30,388 nucleotides of DNA from Priapulus caudatus (taxonomy: Eukaryota; Priapulida; Priapulimorpha; Priapulimorphida; Priapulidae). The notes beneath the pieces are model-generated. The model was not told the origin of the DNA, did no database searches, and was given only the letters and a program-made list of their open reading frames with translations. Location: the NCBI RefSeq assembly GCF_000485595.1, contig NW_014577192.1:436337-466724 (forward strand). The letters run 5' to 3'. Shown piece by piece: positions 9,941 to 20,516 of this stretch. The first letter of the stretch is position 1. Every line of letters begins with the position of its first letter. A program made the position numbers and the translations under genes.

Positions 9941-11260
9941 ATGCACGTCGAGATACAGATCGCGTTGAACTTCATCATCTCCTACCTGTTCAACAAGCTG
10001 CCGCGCCGGCGCGTCACCATCTTCGCCGAGGAGTTGGACAAGGGCCTGCGCCGCAAGTTCGGCGGCCACTGGTACCCGGAGTGTCCGGCGAAGGGCTCCG
10101 GCTACCGCTGCGTGCGCGTCGGCAAGCAGCTCGACCCCGTCATGTGCGCCGCGTCGCTCGCCAGCGGCCTTTCCGAGGAGGAGATCAAGGAGAACCTGCC
10201 GCGTGAGCTCGCTGTCTGGATCGACCCGAAGGAGGTGTCCTACCTAATCGGCGACAAGGGCCCCGTCAAGATCCTCTACTCGGACCACCGCGGCGACCGC
10301 GGCGGCGCCGACAGCACCGACGTTGCCACGTCGGCCGCCATCGGCGACGGTTCCGTCACGACGGCCAAGGTAAAGACCTTCAACCCAGAAGCGCAGACGT
10401 TCAAGCCGATTGGCGACACGGCATCGGCTCTCTATCGCGGAGGCGCAGGAGGAGGAGGAGGAGGAGGAGGAGGAGGGGGGCAGGAGACGCCCGCTCCGGC
10501 GCAGTCGTTTTCGCCGCTGCCCGCCGCCGCCGCCCCCAACATCTTTCTCTCGCGGCCCGTGCAGCAGCCGCAGTTCACCGCCGCTATGTTCGCGCAGACG
10601 AAGTTCGGCTCGACGAAGATGAAGAACTCGGCGCCGCGCAAGAACCACATCCAGCGGTCTTCGCCGACGGAGATGGCTGCGGCGGCGGCGGCGGCAGCGG
10701 CGGCGGTCGGCGCCGGTGCGCCAATGAAGCAGCGCAACCTCATCCAGGCATTCTACAACAACCAGGGCCTGCCGCTGCCGCCGGCGAGCCGCCCGCGCTC
10801 GCTATCCCCGCACCTGCTGCCGCCCGTGCCCTACTTTCCTCCGCCGCCGCCGCCGCCGCCGCCGTTCCAAATGGCGCCACAGTCGATGCTCGATGGCGCG
10901 CTGCCACCGCCGCCGCCTCCGGTCGGGTTCCATGACGGATATCCGGGGATGCCCGCGATGCAGCAGGGGTCGTCGACGCCATCGGTCGCCGCGCCACCAG
11001 GAGGCGCTGCGTACGGGCCCGGGAGCAGCATGCAGCAGCAACAACAACAACAACAACAGCAGCAGCAGCAACAGCAGCAGCAACAGCAGGGGGCGCTCGG
11101 TAATCTGGGGCCGCTCAATGCCGACCTGATCCTCGGGAGCCTCATGAACAACACGCTCGGCCCCGAAAACACGAAGGCTCTGCTCGACGGCCTGACCTCT
11201 GGCGGCGGAAACCACGCCTACAACCCGAACCAGAGCCACCTGCTGGTGCACGCCAACTAA
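9941..11260 (+). CDS. tob1: Tob (BTG/TOB family) anti-proliferative protein
   Basis: The 439-residue product starts MHVEIQIALNFIISYL, the hallmark Tob N-terminus, so the ATG at 9941 is firm (A at -3, no earlier in-frame ATG). Residues 1 to about 115 form the BTG domain with box A (GHWYPECPAKGSGYRC) and box B (LPRELAVWIDPKEVSYLIGD), the surface that binds the CAF1/CNOT7 deadenylase. A PAM2-like motif, FNPEAQTFKP, at residues 147-156 should bind the MLLE domain of poly(A)-binding protein. TKFGSTKMKNS (about 222-232) is conserved with vertebrate Tob. The rest is low complexity: Gly run (about 167-180), Ala run (246-255), Pro runs (300-309 and another), 19 Gln (365-383). The C-terminus ends in -HAN, comparable with the vertebrate -MAN. 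I did not find a clear second PAM2 motif, which vertebrate TOB1 has. The known role of the family is to recruit CCR4-NOT to mRNA poly(A) tails and restrain proliferation. Tob1 versus Tob2 cannot be separated here. The coding region is a single exon, as in vertebrates. Confidence 0.95.
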   Translation: MHVEIQIALNFIISYLFNKLPRRRVTIFAEELDKGLRRKFGGHWYPECPAKGSGYRCVRVGKQLDPVMCAASLASGLSEEEIKENLPRELAVWIDPKEVSYLIGDKGPVKILYSDHRGDRGGADSTDVATSAAIGDGSVTTAKVKTFNPEAQTFKPIGDTASALYRGGAGGGGGGGGGGGQETPAPAQSFSPLPAAAAPNIFLSRPVQQPQFTAAMFAQTKFGSTKMKNSAPRKNHIQRSSPTEMAAAAAAAAAAVGAGAPMKQRNLIQAFYNNQGLPLPPASRPRSLSPHLLPPVPYFPPPPPPPPPFQMAPQSMLDGALPPPPPPVGFHDGYPGMPAMQQGSSTPSVAAPPGGAAYGPGSSMQQQQQQQQQQQQQQQQQQQGALGNLGPLNADLILGSLMNNTLGPENTKALLDGLTSGGGNHAYNPNQSHLLVHAN

Positions 11261-11593
11261 GGCAGAGGACGGGCTAAATGCGGCCCATTTGCTGAACGGG
11301 AGCACTGGGGTTCGGCCATTCCGCGCTCCATTTAGTTCCTCTTCGCCCTGCACGCGTACGAACTTGTACACACCAGCACGCGCACGAACTTGTACACGCA
11401 CACGCACACTCGCACACTCACGTACGCGCACATACATGCACGCACACATTCACACGCACGCGCACATACATCGAAATGGCACGCGCACGAACACGCACAC
11501 ACGCGCCCACGCACGCACATCGAGATGGTACGCAACGCTCGGTACGTCGGCCCTGCGTTTATCGCACTAGCACGTGACCCTAGCGGTAACCAG

Positions 11594-11601
11594 TGACGTC
11601 A
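11594..11601. promoter_or_regulatory. CRE palindrome TGACGTCA
   Basis: Perfect CRE core in CAGTGACGTCACTAG, about 330 bp after the Tob stop codon. The site itself is seen; its use is not shown. Confidence 0.3.
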
Positions 11602-12020
11602 CTAGATGACGCATAATCACGCAGACGCGTGCGTGTACATTCGAGCCAACCGCGATAACCGACCTACGGTGTATTGGACAGCGAGTAATAATATTAACGT
11701 TATAATCTTGCAGACGATCCGTGACTCTACTTCGAGTCGGCGGAAAATAGCGTCAGATGTCGCTGCAGTAGGCATACATCTTGATGTTTGTGTGCGGGCG
11801 ACGACGTCCACGACGATGACGATGGCTACATTATGCCGACGTAAATGTACGAGGACGAGATATGATGATTGTTACATTACGCACACGAAGCAGACGACCT
11901 CGATTATGATGTCTGTGCGTCGTGCAAGGAGTAGATGACGATGACGATGACGATGACAATAACTATATGTTTGCAGACCAGGCCGTGGCTGTTGTACTGG
12001 CCGCGGCGTAATTATAGACA

Positions 12021-12106
12021 CATACACACACACACACACGCCATACACACACACACCATACACACGCGCGCGCGCACCAACGCGCACACACACACACACA
12101 CGCACG

Positions 12107-12162
<56 letters not shown>
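12021..12162. repeat. CA microsatellite running into an assembly gap
   Basis: An imperfect (CA)n tract with CACG interruptions becomes pure from about 12113 and is cut by the N run, so its true length is unknown. Confidence 0.95.
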
Positions 12163-12172
12163 NNNNNNNNNN
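12163..12172. other. Assembly gap (10 N)
   Basis: Ten N separate a CA microsatellite from a minisatellite. The round number suggests a placeholder rather than a measured distance. Confidence 0.98.
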
Positions 12173-12735
12173 TTATAGAAGGAAGGCGGGTGGAGGAAGG
12201 AGAGTGTGCGGGCTGTTTAGAGAAGGAAGGCGGGTGGAGGAGGGAGGGCGGGCTGTTTATAGAAGGAAGGCGGGTGGAGGAGGGAGAGTGGGCGGGCTGT
12301 TTAGAGAAGTAAGGCGGGTGGAGGAGGGAGGGCGGGCTGTTTATAGAAGGAAGGCGGGTGTAGGAAGGAGAGTGGGCGGGCTGTTTATAGAAGGAACGCG
12401 GGTGGAGGAGGGAGAGAGGGCGGGCTGTTTAGAGAAGGAAGGCGGGTGGAGGAGGGAGGGCGGGCTGTTTATAGAAGGAAGGCGGGTGTAGGAAGGAGAG
12501 TGGGCGGGCTGTTTATAGAAGGAACGCGGGTGGAGGAGGGAGAGAGGGCGGGCTGTTTAGAGAAGGAAGGCGGGTGGAGGAAGGAGAGTGGGCGGGCTGT
12601 TTATAGAAGGAACGCGGGTGGAGGAGGGAGAGAGGGCGGGCTGTTTAGAGAAGGAAGGCGGGTGGAGGAAGGAGAGTGGGCGGGCTGTTTAGAGAAGTAA
12701 GGCGAGTGGACGAGAGAGGGCGGGCGGTCGATGCC
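12173..12735. repeat. 40/44-bp GC-box minisatellite
   Basis: About 13 copies of a G-rich unit beginning TTTATAGAAGGAAGGCGGGT or the variant TTTAGAGAAGG and ending GGGCGGGCTG. Units come in 40- and 44-bp forms. TATAGA/TAGAGA and AAGG/AACG variants recur in a set order, which suggests higher-order duplication. GGGCGG is the Sp1/KLF core. The array decays after 12690. It creates an apparent Gly/Arg/Glu-rich ORF that I do not treat as a gene. Confidence 0.9.
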
Positions 12736-13290
12736 GTAACTAACAAACATGAGGCCCAATAATTTCCGCGTGTTACAGTTTGAAGACGGCATACTTCTCT
12801 AGACCTAAAATCCGGGGGAGAAATGCCCGCCAGACACCGCCAATCGATCATCTTCGCCGGCGCGAGTCGGTCGTTCGTATAGCTGTCGATGGATTAGATC
12901 ACGTGCTACGGCCTCCATTCGCTCTACGAGTCCAAAATAATCGTTCTTTCTCGGCGAAAAAACGCCAACGCGATCGCCTTCGTATCAATCCGCTCTTGCA
13001 CGTAGGCGGCGATACGCACACTCGATTTTCGTAATGCGCGGAGTTGTTTTTTGTCGCCTTCACATTGCGATGAATGCTAGAATTTTAGTTTGGATTGTGT
13101 AGTCCTGCACCCCCCCTCCCCACACACACACACGCGTCGACACAGCCTGCAGACCTGCGTCGACTGTAGACGTCCTTATATCCTGTGATATGAAATGAAA
13201 AACTCCTTCCCCAACTCCTTCCCCTCTCCGGCACTCCCTAACGTGTCGACGCCGCCATTCCTCGCATTTTCCCAGGACTCGGGGCCGAAT

Positions 13291-13310
13291 CACGTGTAAC
13301 CGATCACGTG
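13291..13310. promoter_or_regulatory. Paired CACGTG E-boxes
   Basis: CACGTG at 13291-13296 and again at 13305-13310 (in ATCACGTGAT), centres 14 bp apart. A third lies upstream near 12900. CACGTG is bound by the USF/MYC/TFE bHLH-ZIP class. CpG-rich DNA with two CREs follows within 260 bp, so this could be a promoter of an unseen transcript. Confidence 0.35.
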
Positions 13311-13470
13311 ATATTTCGACGGGTGTGTGTTATTTCGTAGGCGACGCCGACGACGACGACGACGACGACGGCGACAGCAACATCGCTTTCCGCTGCCACG
13401 CTACTTCGCAGCATACTCGCCGTAAACAACCCGACACGTCGTCACTCGATTGTGACGCGTTGTGCGTTTG

Positions 13471-13568
13471 TGACGTCACGCGTCCGCCTCGCGCGCGAAG
13501 CAGCCGAGTCTTCGTTGATTAGCGCAGCGCCGGAGATCGCCACGTAACGTGCGTCATGTGTGACGTCA
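13471..13568. promoter_or_regulatory. Two CRE palindromes in CpG-rich DNA
   Basis: TGACGTCA occurs at 13471-13478 (in GTGACGTCACGCG) and at 13561-13568 (in TGTGACGTCAATG). Both lie in a CpG-rich block (13320-13700) that looks promoter-like. Confidence 0.35.
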
Positions 13569-13809
13569 ATGCAAAACCCGCAGCAGCTAGGCCGTGGTCG
13601 CCAGCTTCTGTTAGATGGGCGACGCGTCGCAGCAGGCAGCGAGCGAAACCTATAGATTGAGACACTTGCTGTCGGGACGAGCGCCCCGCCGTGGCCGTCT
13701 ATGACGAGTCTCTGTAAGCGCGAAAGCTCTCTGGGTGTCCCTGTGAAGCACTGCATGGCGCACCGGAAGAGAGATAGTTGTTAGATATTAGATGAATACG
13801 CAGATATCG

Positions 13810-13811
<2 letters not shown>

Positions 13812-13852
<41 letters not shown>
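13812..13852. repeat. (TA)n microsatellite, followed by a GA-rich tract
   Basis: A pure (AT)n run, then a GAGAGA-rich tract at about 13886-13940. Confidence 0.95.
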
Positions 13853-13854
<2 letters not shown>

Positions 13855-14257
13855 GAGAAATTGTGTGGCCGATAGAGCTAGCGCCGAAAGAGAGAGGGAC
13901 GGAAAGAGAGAGAGAGAGAGAGGGAGAAGGAGAGAGAGAGCAGCTTACTCAGATTTCAACAGACTGATCGATAGCTTTATTGCAGAGCCGCAACTGTAGC
14001 AGCAGATATCACGTCGAGGAAATTCCCGCCTCGATTCGACGCTAAGCCGTAGGTAATGTGTTCGAGCGGATTTGCAAATCCTCTCGCTGAAGCCATCGCA
14101 TGTTCAGCTGCGCAGCATCTAGTCATGATAGCATGTAAACTCAGATGGAGTCGCCATCATCTATTCTGTCTCGCAATGCATTGGGCCACCCATCCCCATC
14201 ATACCACTACAATGTTTTTAGTTCGATCGTTTAGTTCGAGGTTGACTCGCTATCAAG

Positions 14258-14345
14258 TTATTATTTTATTATTATTATTATTATCGTCATCATCATCATC
14301 ATCATTATCATCATCATCATCATCATATTATTTATATCGTTAATA
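14258..14345. repeat. TTA/TCA trinucleotide repeat
   Basis: (TTA)n passes into (TCA)n and (ATC)n. The poly-Ser/Leu open frame over it is a by-product. Confidence 0.85.
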
Positions 14346-15191
14346 GTAATAATAACAATATAGTTACTATATCGTTACAGTGTAAATAGTATTTTAACAC
14401 GATGTTGCTAACCAGCTTGTAGACATCAATTCGCTTACACCGCAGGCAGGTTTAGCTGTGGCTGGTAAGACGCGGGTGGATGGACTATATAGGAGCTTAC
14501 TGAACCTAATAGATCATTTCTGCATGTACATAGTCTCTACATCTGTACCACATGTAATCGCTTGAATCGAATGAATTAATAAAATTATCTACCATGCACT
14601 AAGGGAATCCGTAAACGTGACTACATGATCATTGTATGGTTATACTGACGGCTTCATGTACTTCCACCGCCAGGGCGTGTAGGAGTCCGTGCATCGAAAA
14701 CACGTTTTTCTGTTAATATTTGTGTAAGCAGGTTTTGCGCATGCGCTGATTGTCACTGGCAATATGTATATATATATACATATATACACACGGGTGTTTG
14801 TGTGTGACTTTACTTCTATATATATATATATATATAATACATATATAACACATATATTCATATAATATTACTATATATAATTACAAGAGTACATAAACTG
14901 TACTGTTCACATTACTGTTCATGATTATTATAATCCAGAACATGTTCCCATGAACGACGATAGATAATGTATACGTTCATAGTGCTATACATTACTTACG
15001 GTACAGACGAATTAGTTATACAATCGCGTGGTTTGTAAGCGTATTATTATAATCGCATGTATGCTATGACGTCGTAAGCAGGTGGTATTGTCAAACAAGT
15101 GATTTTCAGCCAATATAACTGACAACGACTTGCAACAATTTGCGCAATAAAATCTGTACTTTCTTTTGTGCGTGTATCAGGCATTAGCACT

Positions 15192-15193
<2 letters not shown>

Positions 15194-15283
<90 letters not shown>
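15194..15283. repeat. (AC)n microsatellite, 90 bp
   Basis: An uninterrupted (AC)n run of 90 bp. On the other strand it reads as Cys/Val. Confidence 0.97.
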
Positions 15284-15284
<1 letters not shown>

Positions 15285-16261
15285 ACGCGTATCTGATAAC
15301 GACGATCCGTTTGCGTGTAGCATTATTTACGTGTGACTGCATCACAAGTACTGATACCTGATGATCAGCAGCAACGGTTAAGCGCACGAGAAGAGATATG
15401 TAACCTGGGTCTAAGGTACATACGCGTATATTATAGGTGATATATAGAACGTGTGATTTAGTATTCTTTTATCGTGTATTTGTATCTAAGAAATCCTAGA
15501 AAATATTATTCTTTTACTTTTGTACGAATGAAAATTACACCCGAACGTTGGCGAACCAAAGGGATGAGCGCGTCGTCCCTAACTTTTGACTGGATCCCAT
15601 TCATCCCAATGATGGCATTCAGTGCGTGTGTGTGCGTGAGAGAAAACTCCGGAGCGTGCTGTAATGCAACATGTGCAAACACTGGTTGCTTTAGCGAGGT
15701 ACCGAACGACTTCATCTATACAGGTTGTAAACACCGCGTGTGTACATATAATCCTATTCTATATAGACTTGACGTTTTGTGGACACCGCGGTAGCTAATC
15801 ACACAAGTAGCTATAGTCAACACCAGCCGGTTTCTCTACGTTATTCTATAGCAGTGATATAAACAAGGCTATTTGTGCAGTACGGGTCAGCAATTATATA
15901 TGATGTCCATTCGAAATTTTCGGAATGTAGCATGAATTCGAAATTTTGGTTTCGAAACTGTTTTCACTGCGTGCTGAGAATGGTCAGACCCTTGAAACTG
16001 AGTTATGATGTCATAGTTCGCGCCGCGGCTGCCATCTATATACTATTGGCATGTCGGTGTGTGTACGGAATCCCGCGGGCGCAGTTGGCCTCTGACCTGT
16101 ATTGTATAGTATAAGTGTATTCGCATGAAACGAATTAAGCTGAAGTAATTGACATTCCCGCTTAACGGCTAAATATCTTCGCAAATTAGCACCACTGCGT
16201 GTGAGTGAGCACCGTCGCCCATTACCGGATAGGAGGACTTCCCTGCCTGCCGACACACCGG

Positions 16262-16320
16262 ATATATATATGTAATATATATAAATATAATATTATATAT
16301 ATATAATATTATATATATAT
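16262..16320. repeat. AT-rich dinucleotide tract
   Basis: Nearly pure A/T alternating sequence with several TATATATA blocks. It is self-complementary along much of its length. Confidence 0.85.
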
Positions 16321-19029
16321 CTCAGCTTCTACGACGATATATTCCGGTTTATTTGTGACAACCACACCGACGCCCATCTGATGACGATGCATGAATTTAC
16401 AAGATGGACAACCGGAAGGTCGCACAGCGTGGTCGAGGACGTGTCGAGGAGCGGGTGATAGATTCACATTGCGTGAGACATTGACGCCAGTCGTCACGCG
16501 TCGTGCCAGATTTGCTAGTGAGAAATCGGCGTAAACGCCATTTGCAGACGTGGGTTGTGTGTACGCGCGCGGAGGATTCCCGCGCGTCGGCGGCCGGTAC
16601 GGTTGTCGGCTACGAATGTGTGGGTATATATTTCGGTATACTATACTGTTTGTCATACATATCGTTTCTACGTTTTTAAGTTTTTAATAAAAAACAACAA
16701 GCAAGTTACGAATGAACATATTTGAAAACATCCCGCCTTTTCTGTGGTCTTTGTTCGTGCGTCGTCGTTTTAATTCGTTAGAGTGAATCTTCTCTTTCAT
16801 TACTTCCTATTGGTTGCGTCCTCGTTAATTCACCGTCCTCAGCTCTTGGCATCGAGACTCGGATATCCTTGTATACCGTTCGGAATCGCTGTCAATATCA
16901 GAAACAGAGAAAGAGAGAGAGAGGAGGAAGAGAGAAAGCGACGAAATGAAAGAGAAAAATTGTGGTGAGACGGGATGGGAGCCAGATATACGCGTCATAG
17001 ATAGTCGCGCACAGGAGATGGCGTACGCCCAAAGGAATATGTTGTTGGACTTGCACATTTACATAAGAAAACGGATACTGACGACTAGCTTCGAAAACCA
17101 TTGACTTTAAATGACTCTCTTAAATAATTAACAGGTTCCTGTTTTTCCGAAAGTTTCTATACTTCAACGCAGGGTCAAACCTGTAAGCTTTCGCGCATGT
17201 CGTATATGCCAGATATATAGACCTCACGTGGAACTATAACGCGTGTATCCGTAATATGAGATGACGTTACGTCACAGCCAACTTCATTCGCTAAGCGAAC
17301 ACTCTTTGTATATGATTTTTTGCCTTTCTATCATATTTGCGCAGTTATCAATTTATAAGGTGATTACGTTCTGTTTTAGATTTCGCTCAATTGATCAAAG
17401 TGGGGAGATGCGAAATTATTGTTTTCAGTGCCGCAGTCGGTCGCTCTGATTTCCATTAAAGTATAAAAATGCAGCTCGTTGTAGCGTCCGTTTGAATTTG
17501 AACTCAATTAGTGCGATGACGTAAACGAACTCCCACAGCCATTTGCATTGTACGGTCATAGTGGATACATGGGTGTGGAATCGGTTCTCATGCGTCGGCA
17601 AACGCTGGAAATGAACACATCCAATTAAAAACCGTTTCTCGAGATTTAGTTGGTCGGTGAACTACAACTACAGAACGTATAGGCCTACTTGCTAAACGTG
17701 GACATCTCAAATGCACAACGTTGGCAGATCGATCGTTGATATATGAAGATAGTTGTCAGTAAACGTTGTTTAACATAAACAATTCCTTTAATATTACTTC
17801 ACATTAATATTTATGAGAAGCCCTTTCATCCCGGATTTCGCCATTGACAAATAGGTTTAACGCTCATATTCGCGTGTGCCCAGTATGTGCAAAATGAAAC
17901 ATTAGTTGGTTAGCATTATACAATTAAAATAGGGAGTACCTACATTTTTCCCGAGATAGATGATTTTAACATTGTAAAGGCGACCAATCTTCCTGAATTT
18001 TTCCACACCTAATAGAAAAGCTATAGGATTCAGAAAAAAAGTGACTGAAACCAACGCCACGGGTGAGGTATCTGTAGCCTAAGTTGTTTTGGCTTCTTAT
18101 TTAAGAAATATAATTAATAAGTTAAAAGAAAATGACTCAATTAAATCAATTGACCACCATTAGAAAAGTCTCTACTTTGTGCACTGTGAGACTCGCTGTA
18201 CCTCTCCGAATCGGAAAGAATAAAGTCTTATTGTCTTTTTCATGTGCAGGCATAAATGAGTAGTATATACAACAAACTATGATAACATATTCCAAACGTT
18301 TTTTTTCTAGATAGGCGACCTGTTCCTGACACTAACAGTGTTAGGTCATAAGAATATAATAAAAACTTGTATTTAAATAGCACAAGCATATCACCAGGAG
18401 CTAATAATACCTAGGCATCATAAGCTCTTGATATTATTAATTAACGCTCGTTAGAATGAGGTACAAAAATCGACCCAAACGCCTCTTGTTCTTGGTTCTA
18501 GAGCTGTGTGTAATGGCATTATTAGAGTCAACTACACGATCCATTATTTTGCTGCTACTATACAGATTTAGCAGCACTGTACACTTTAGCAGCCAAAAAG
18601 ATTGCTAAACCTAATTATATATAGCTCGCGGTTGTGTCAACAGAGGGGTTATGGACTGGCTAATAAAAAGTCATTCGAATAAAGTAATATAAAGTAATCC
18701 TCTTTCTTTAGTGTTATTTGCATCTTGGTACAGAAATAGTAGGCTTAGCTAGATAAATTGGTGGCATACGGTTCTAGAGGCCGATTTTTTCGCCGCCAGT
18801 TAGATTGTTGCCAGTCGTAAGACAACGCTCTTATTTAAAAAATTTTTTTAATTTTCTACGTTTATGGTATCTTCTGTGGAACTCGAAGTTTTTAAAGAAA
18901 ATTAAGCCAAGGTTAGTTTTCCGTACCGTGGCCCTATATTATATATATAAGAAAGAAAATAAGAGATACATTGCGTTTTTACAACTTTAGAAGTGATAAT
19001 ACTAATACAAAATGGCGTTCTATGAAATA

Positions 19030-19935
19030 TCTATGACTTTATGGAGGTTTTACTCATTTACGGATTATTTGCTAAACCGTAATGAATTTGCGCGGAAAAG
19101 TAAAACCGCAACTGTATACAATTATTGGAAGGCTTTCAAAATGATTGCTTAAGGAGAATACTTGTTCACATGTTCACATAGTAAAACCCCACTAATCGCT
19201 CTAAGAGTTGAGCTAGGTATAATGCCAATTCTTGACAAAATCTAGTATAAAAGATTAATGTTATTACAATACATAATTAATTTAGAGCAAGAACGTTTAA
19301 TGAGAAGAGTGTTGTTACAGCAATTAAAATATGAAAAAAAAATTGGGCAAATAAAATCATAGACAAAATTGAAGAATATAAATTAAATATGTCATTCTTA
19401 TCTATTGGGGCCTTATCAAAAATGAGATGGAAAAAGATGGTAAAAGAGGCCATTCTAAAAAAAACGTGATAGAAAGGGACGAAGGGGAAGGAGCAACAAA
19501 AACAGAACTGAAATGATTAATATTAATAATTATGGATTAAAGAATTATATGACATCAATGTCCTATGAGGATTCTTGTTTTGTGTTTAAATGCAAGACAT
19601 GCATGATAGATAGGCTTGCTTTAAAAATAAGTACATTAGTGACAGACGGGTGTGACTTGTGTAGTGGTGAAGAAAAAGAAGACTTGTTACATCTGACTAT
19701 ATAATGGCTTTGAATATGGGGATATAAATAAAGGTATAAGTCCATTGAAGACTGGAAATATGACGATCCCAAGTTAATTAAAATTGCTTCCGACCACGTG
19801 AGGAAATTACTAAAATATAGGGATCAACGAATAAGATTAACAGAATTAAATGCTGGAAGTACAAATCAATGGAAATTATGAGATGAAAGTTCACATTCCC
19901 AGAATATCTTTGCACTTTCACCAGAACAGAAGTGA
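19030..19935 (+). pseudogene. Decayed LINE reverse-transcriptase C-terminal fragment
   Basis: Several short open stretches in different + frames line up with the C-terminal part of non-LTR reverse transcriptases. About 19200-19320 reads PLIALRVELGIMPILDKI, a stop, then YKRLMLLQYIINLEQERLM, which matches the alR.ELG.pi....R.l.yl pattern of the thumb region. About 19640-19700 reads CDLCSGEEKEDLLHL, the CxxC...E.llH zinc-knuckle-like motif common near LINE C-termini, and weaker similarity continues to about 19930. The stop within the first stretch, a frame change at a nine-A run near 19335 and missing upstream domains show it is dead. The AT-rich base use differs from the flanking genes. The LINE clade is not determined. 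Confidence 0.65.
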
Positions 19936-20151
19936 TGCCTTGTGAAATACAAGAGTGGTGCAATAATTATACGATACGATACGAACTGTATGATTTCTAT
20001 TAATTCCGACAGGGGACGCTAGTGTCGACTGATGCTTCCAACAATATTTTCATTTAGTTGTTAAGGTTGATAAAAATGATAATCGTCTATACACAAATTA
20101 CGCTTATCAATTCGACATCTGTTTAGTTAAACGGTAAAACGACGTGAAAAT

Positions 20152-20516
20152 ATGAACACGGAATCGGAAACCACAGTTGTAGCGCTAGTCACTGAAACGA
20201 TAAACACTTTGACTCGAAGTACTGACTTCGACGAGATTCTCCCTGTTGTGCAGAAAGTGTCTGCACTTTTGCCGAAACAGGGGAGGATTAAGTCCACTTC
20301 GGATAGTGTTATATCCGACAGCGATCGAGTCGAGTTCAGTACGAACATCTATGCCAGGTTCGCCGAGTTCCTTCTGGAGCACATCGGCTCGAACGTTGAC
20401 GTCGAAGATGATAAAGTTCGAGAACTGTACAACGAGTTGTTGGATGGCTTCTTCATGCATGCGAGCTCCCACGATGCATTCCTAGTGCTCTGTGGATTCA
20501 TCGAGAAGACCAGCGG
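20152..20516 (+). CDS. telo2: TELO2 exon 1
   Basis: ATG at 20152 in AAAATATGAAC starts MNTESETTVVALVTETINTL. It ends at GG with donor GTGTGT at 20517, leaving two bases of a Gly codon completed by exon 2. FLVLCGFIEKTSG matches the end of the first helical block of TELO2. No further upstream in-frame start is evident. Confidence 0.88.

Larger units (their letters stand above)
11261..14600 (+). other. Probable Tob 3' UTR / downstream region
   Basis: The first AATAAA after the Tob stop is at 14578-14583, which would give a 3.3-kb 3' UTR if used. Two Pumilio-type elements (UGUANAUA) lie shortly before it: TGTAAATA at 14381-14388 and TGTACATA at 14525-14532. The stretch also contains AC-rich sequence (11350-11520), CA repeat, an assembly gap, a minisatellite and CpG-rich DNA with E-boxes and CREs, so an unrecognised gene or promoter may lie within it. 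No convincing ORF is seen. Confidence 0.4.
14601..19000. other. Long intergenic stretch without a recognised gene
   Basis: AT-leaning sequence with short, non-homologous open frames only. Contents: AT-rich dinucleotide tracts at 14765-14875 and 16262-16320; a pure (AC)n run at 15194-15283; AATAAA signals near 15146 and 16687; a GA tract at 16905-16960. AATAAAGTCTTATTGTC at about 18219 resembles the 3' tail of decayed non-LTR elements, which I cannot confirm. Confidence 0.55.

Noticed and set aside
10802-11449. Long antisense ORF across the Tob coding region
   Set aside because: It is Leu/Ala/Arg runs opposite the CAG, CCG and GCG repeats of Tob, with no family resemblance.
12173-12700. Gly/Arg/Glu-rich ORFs over the minisatellite
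   Set aside because: The frame stays open because of the repeat unit, and unit lengths of 40 and 44 bp break the frame repeatedly.
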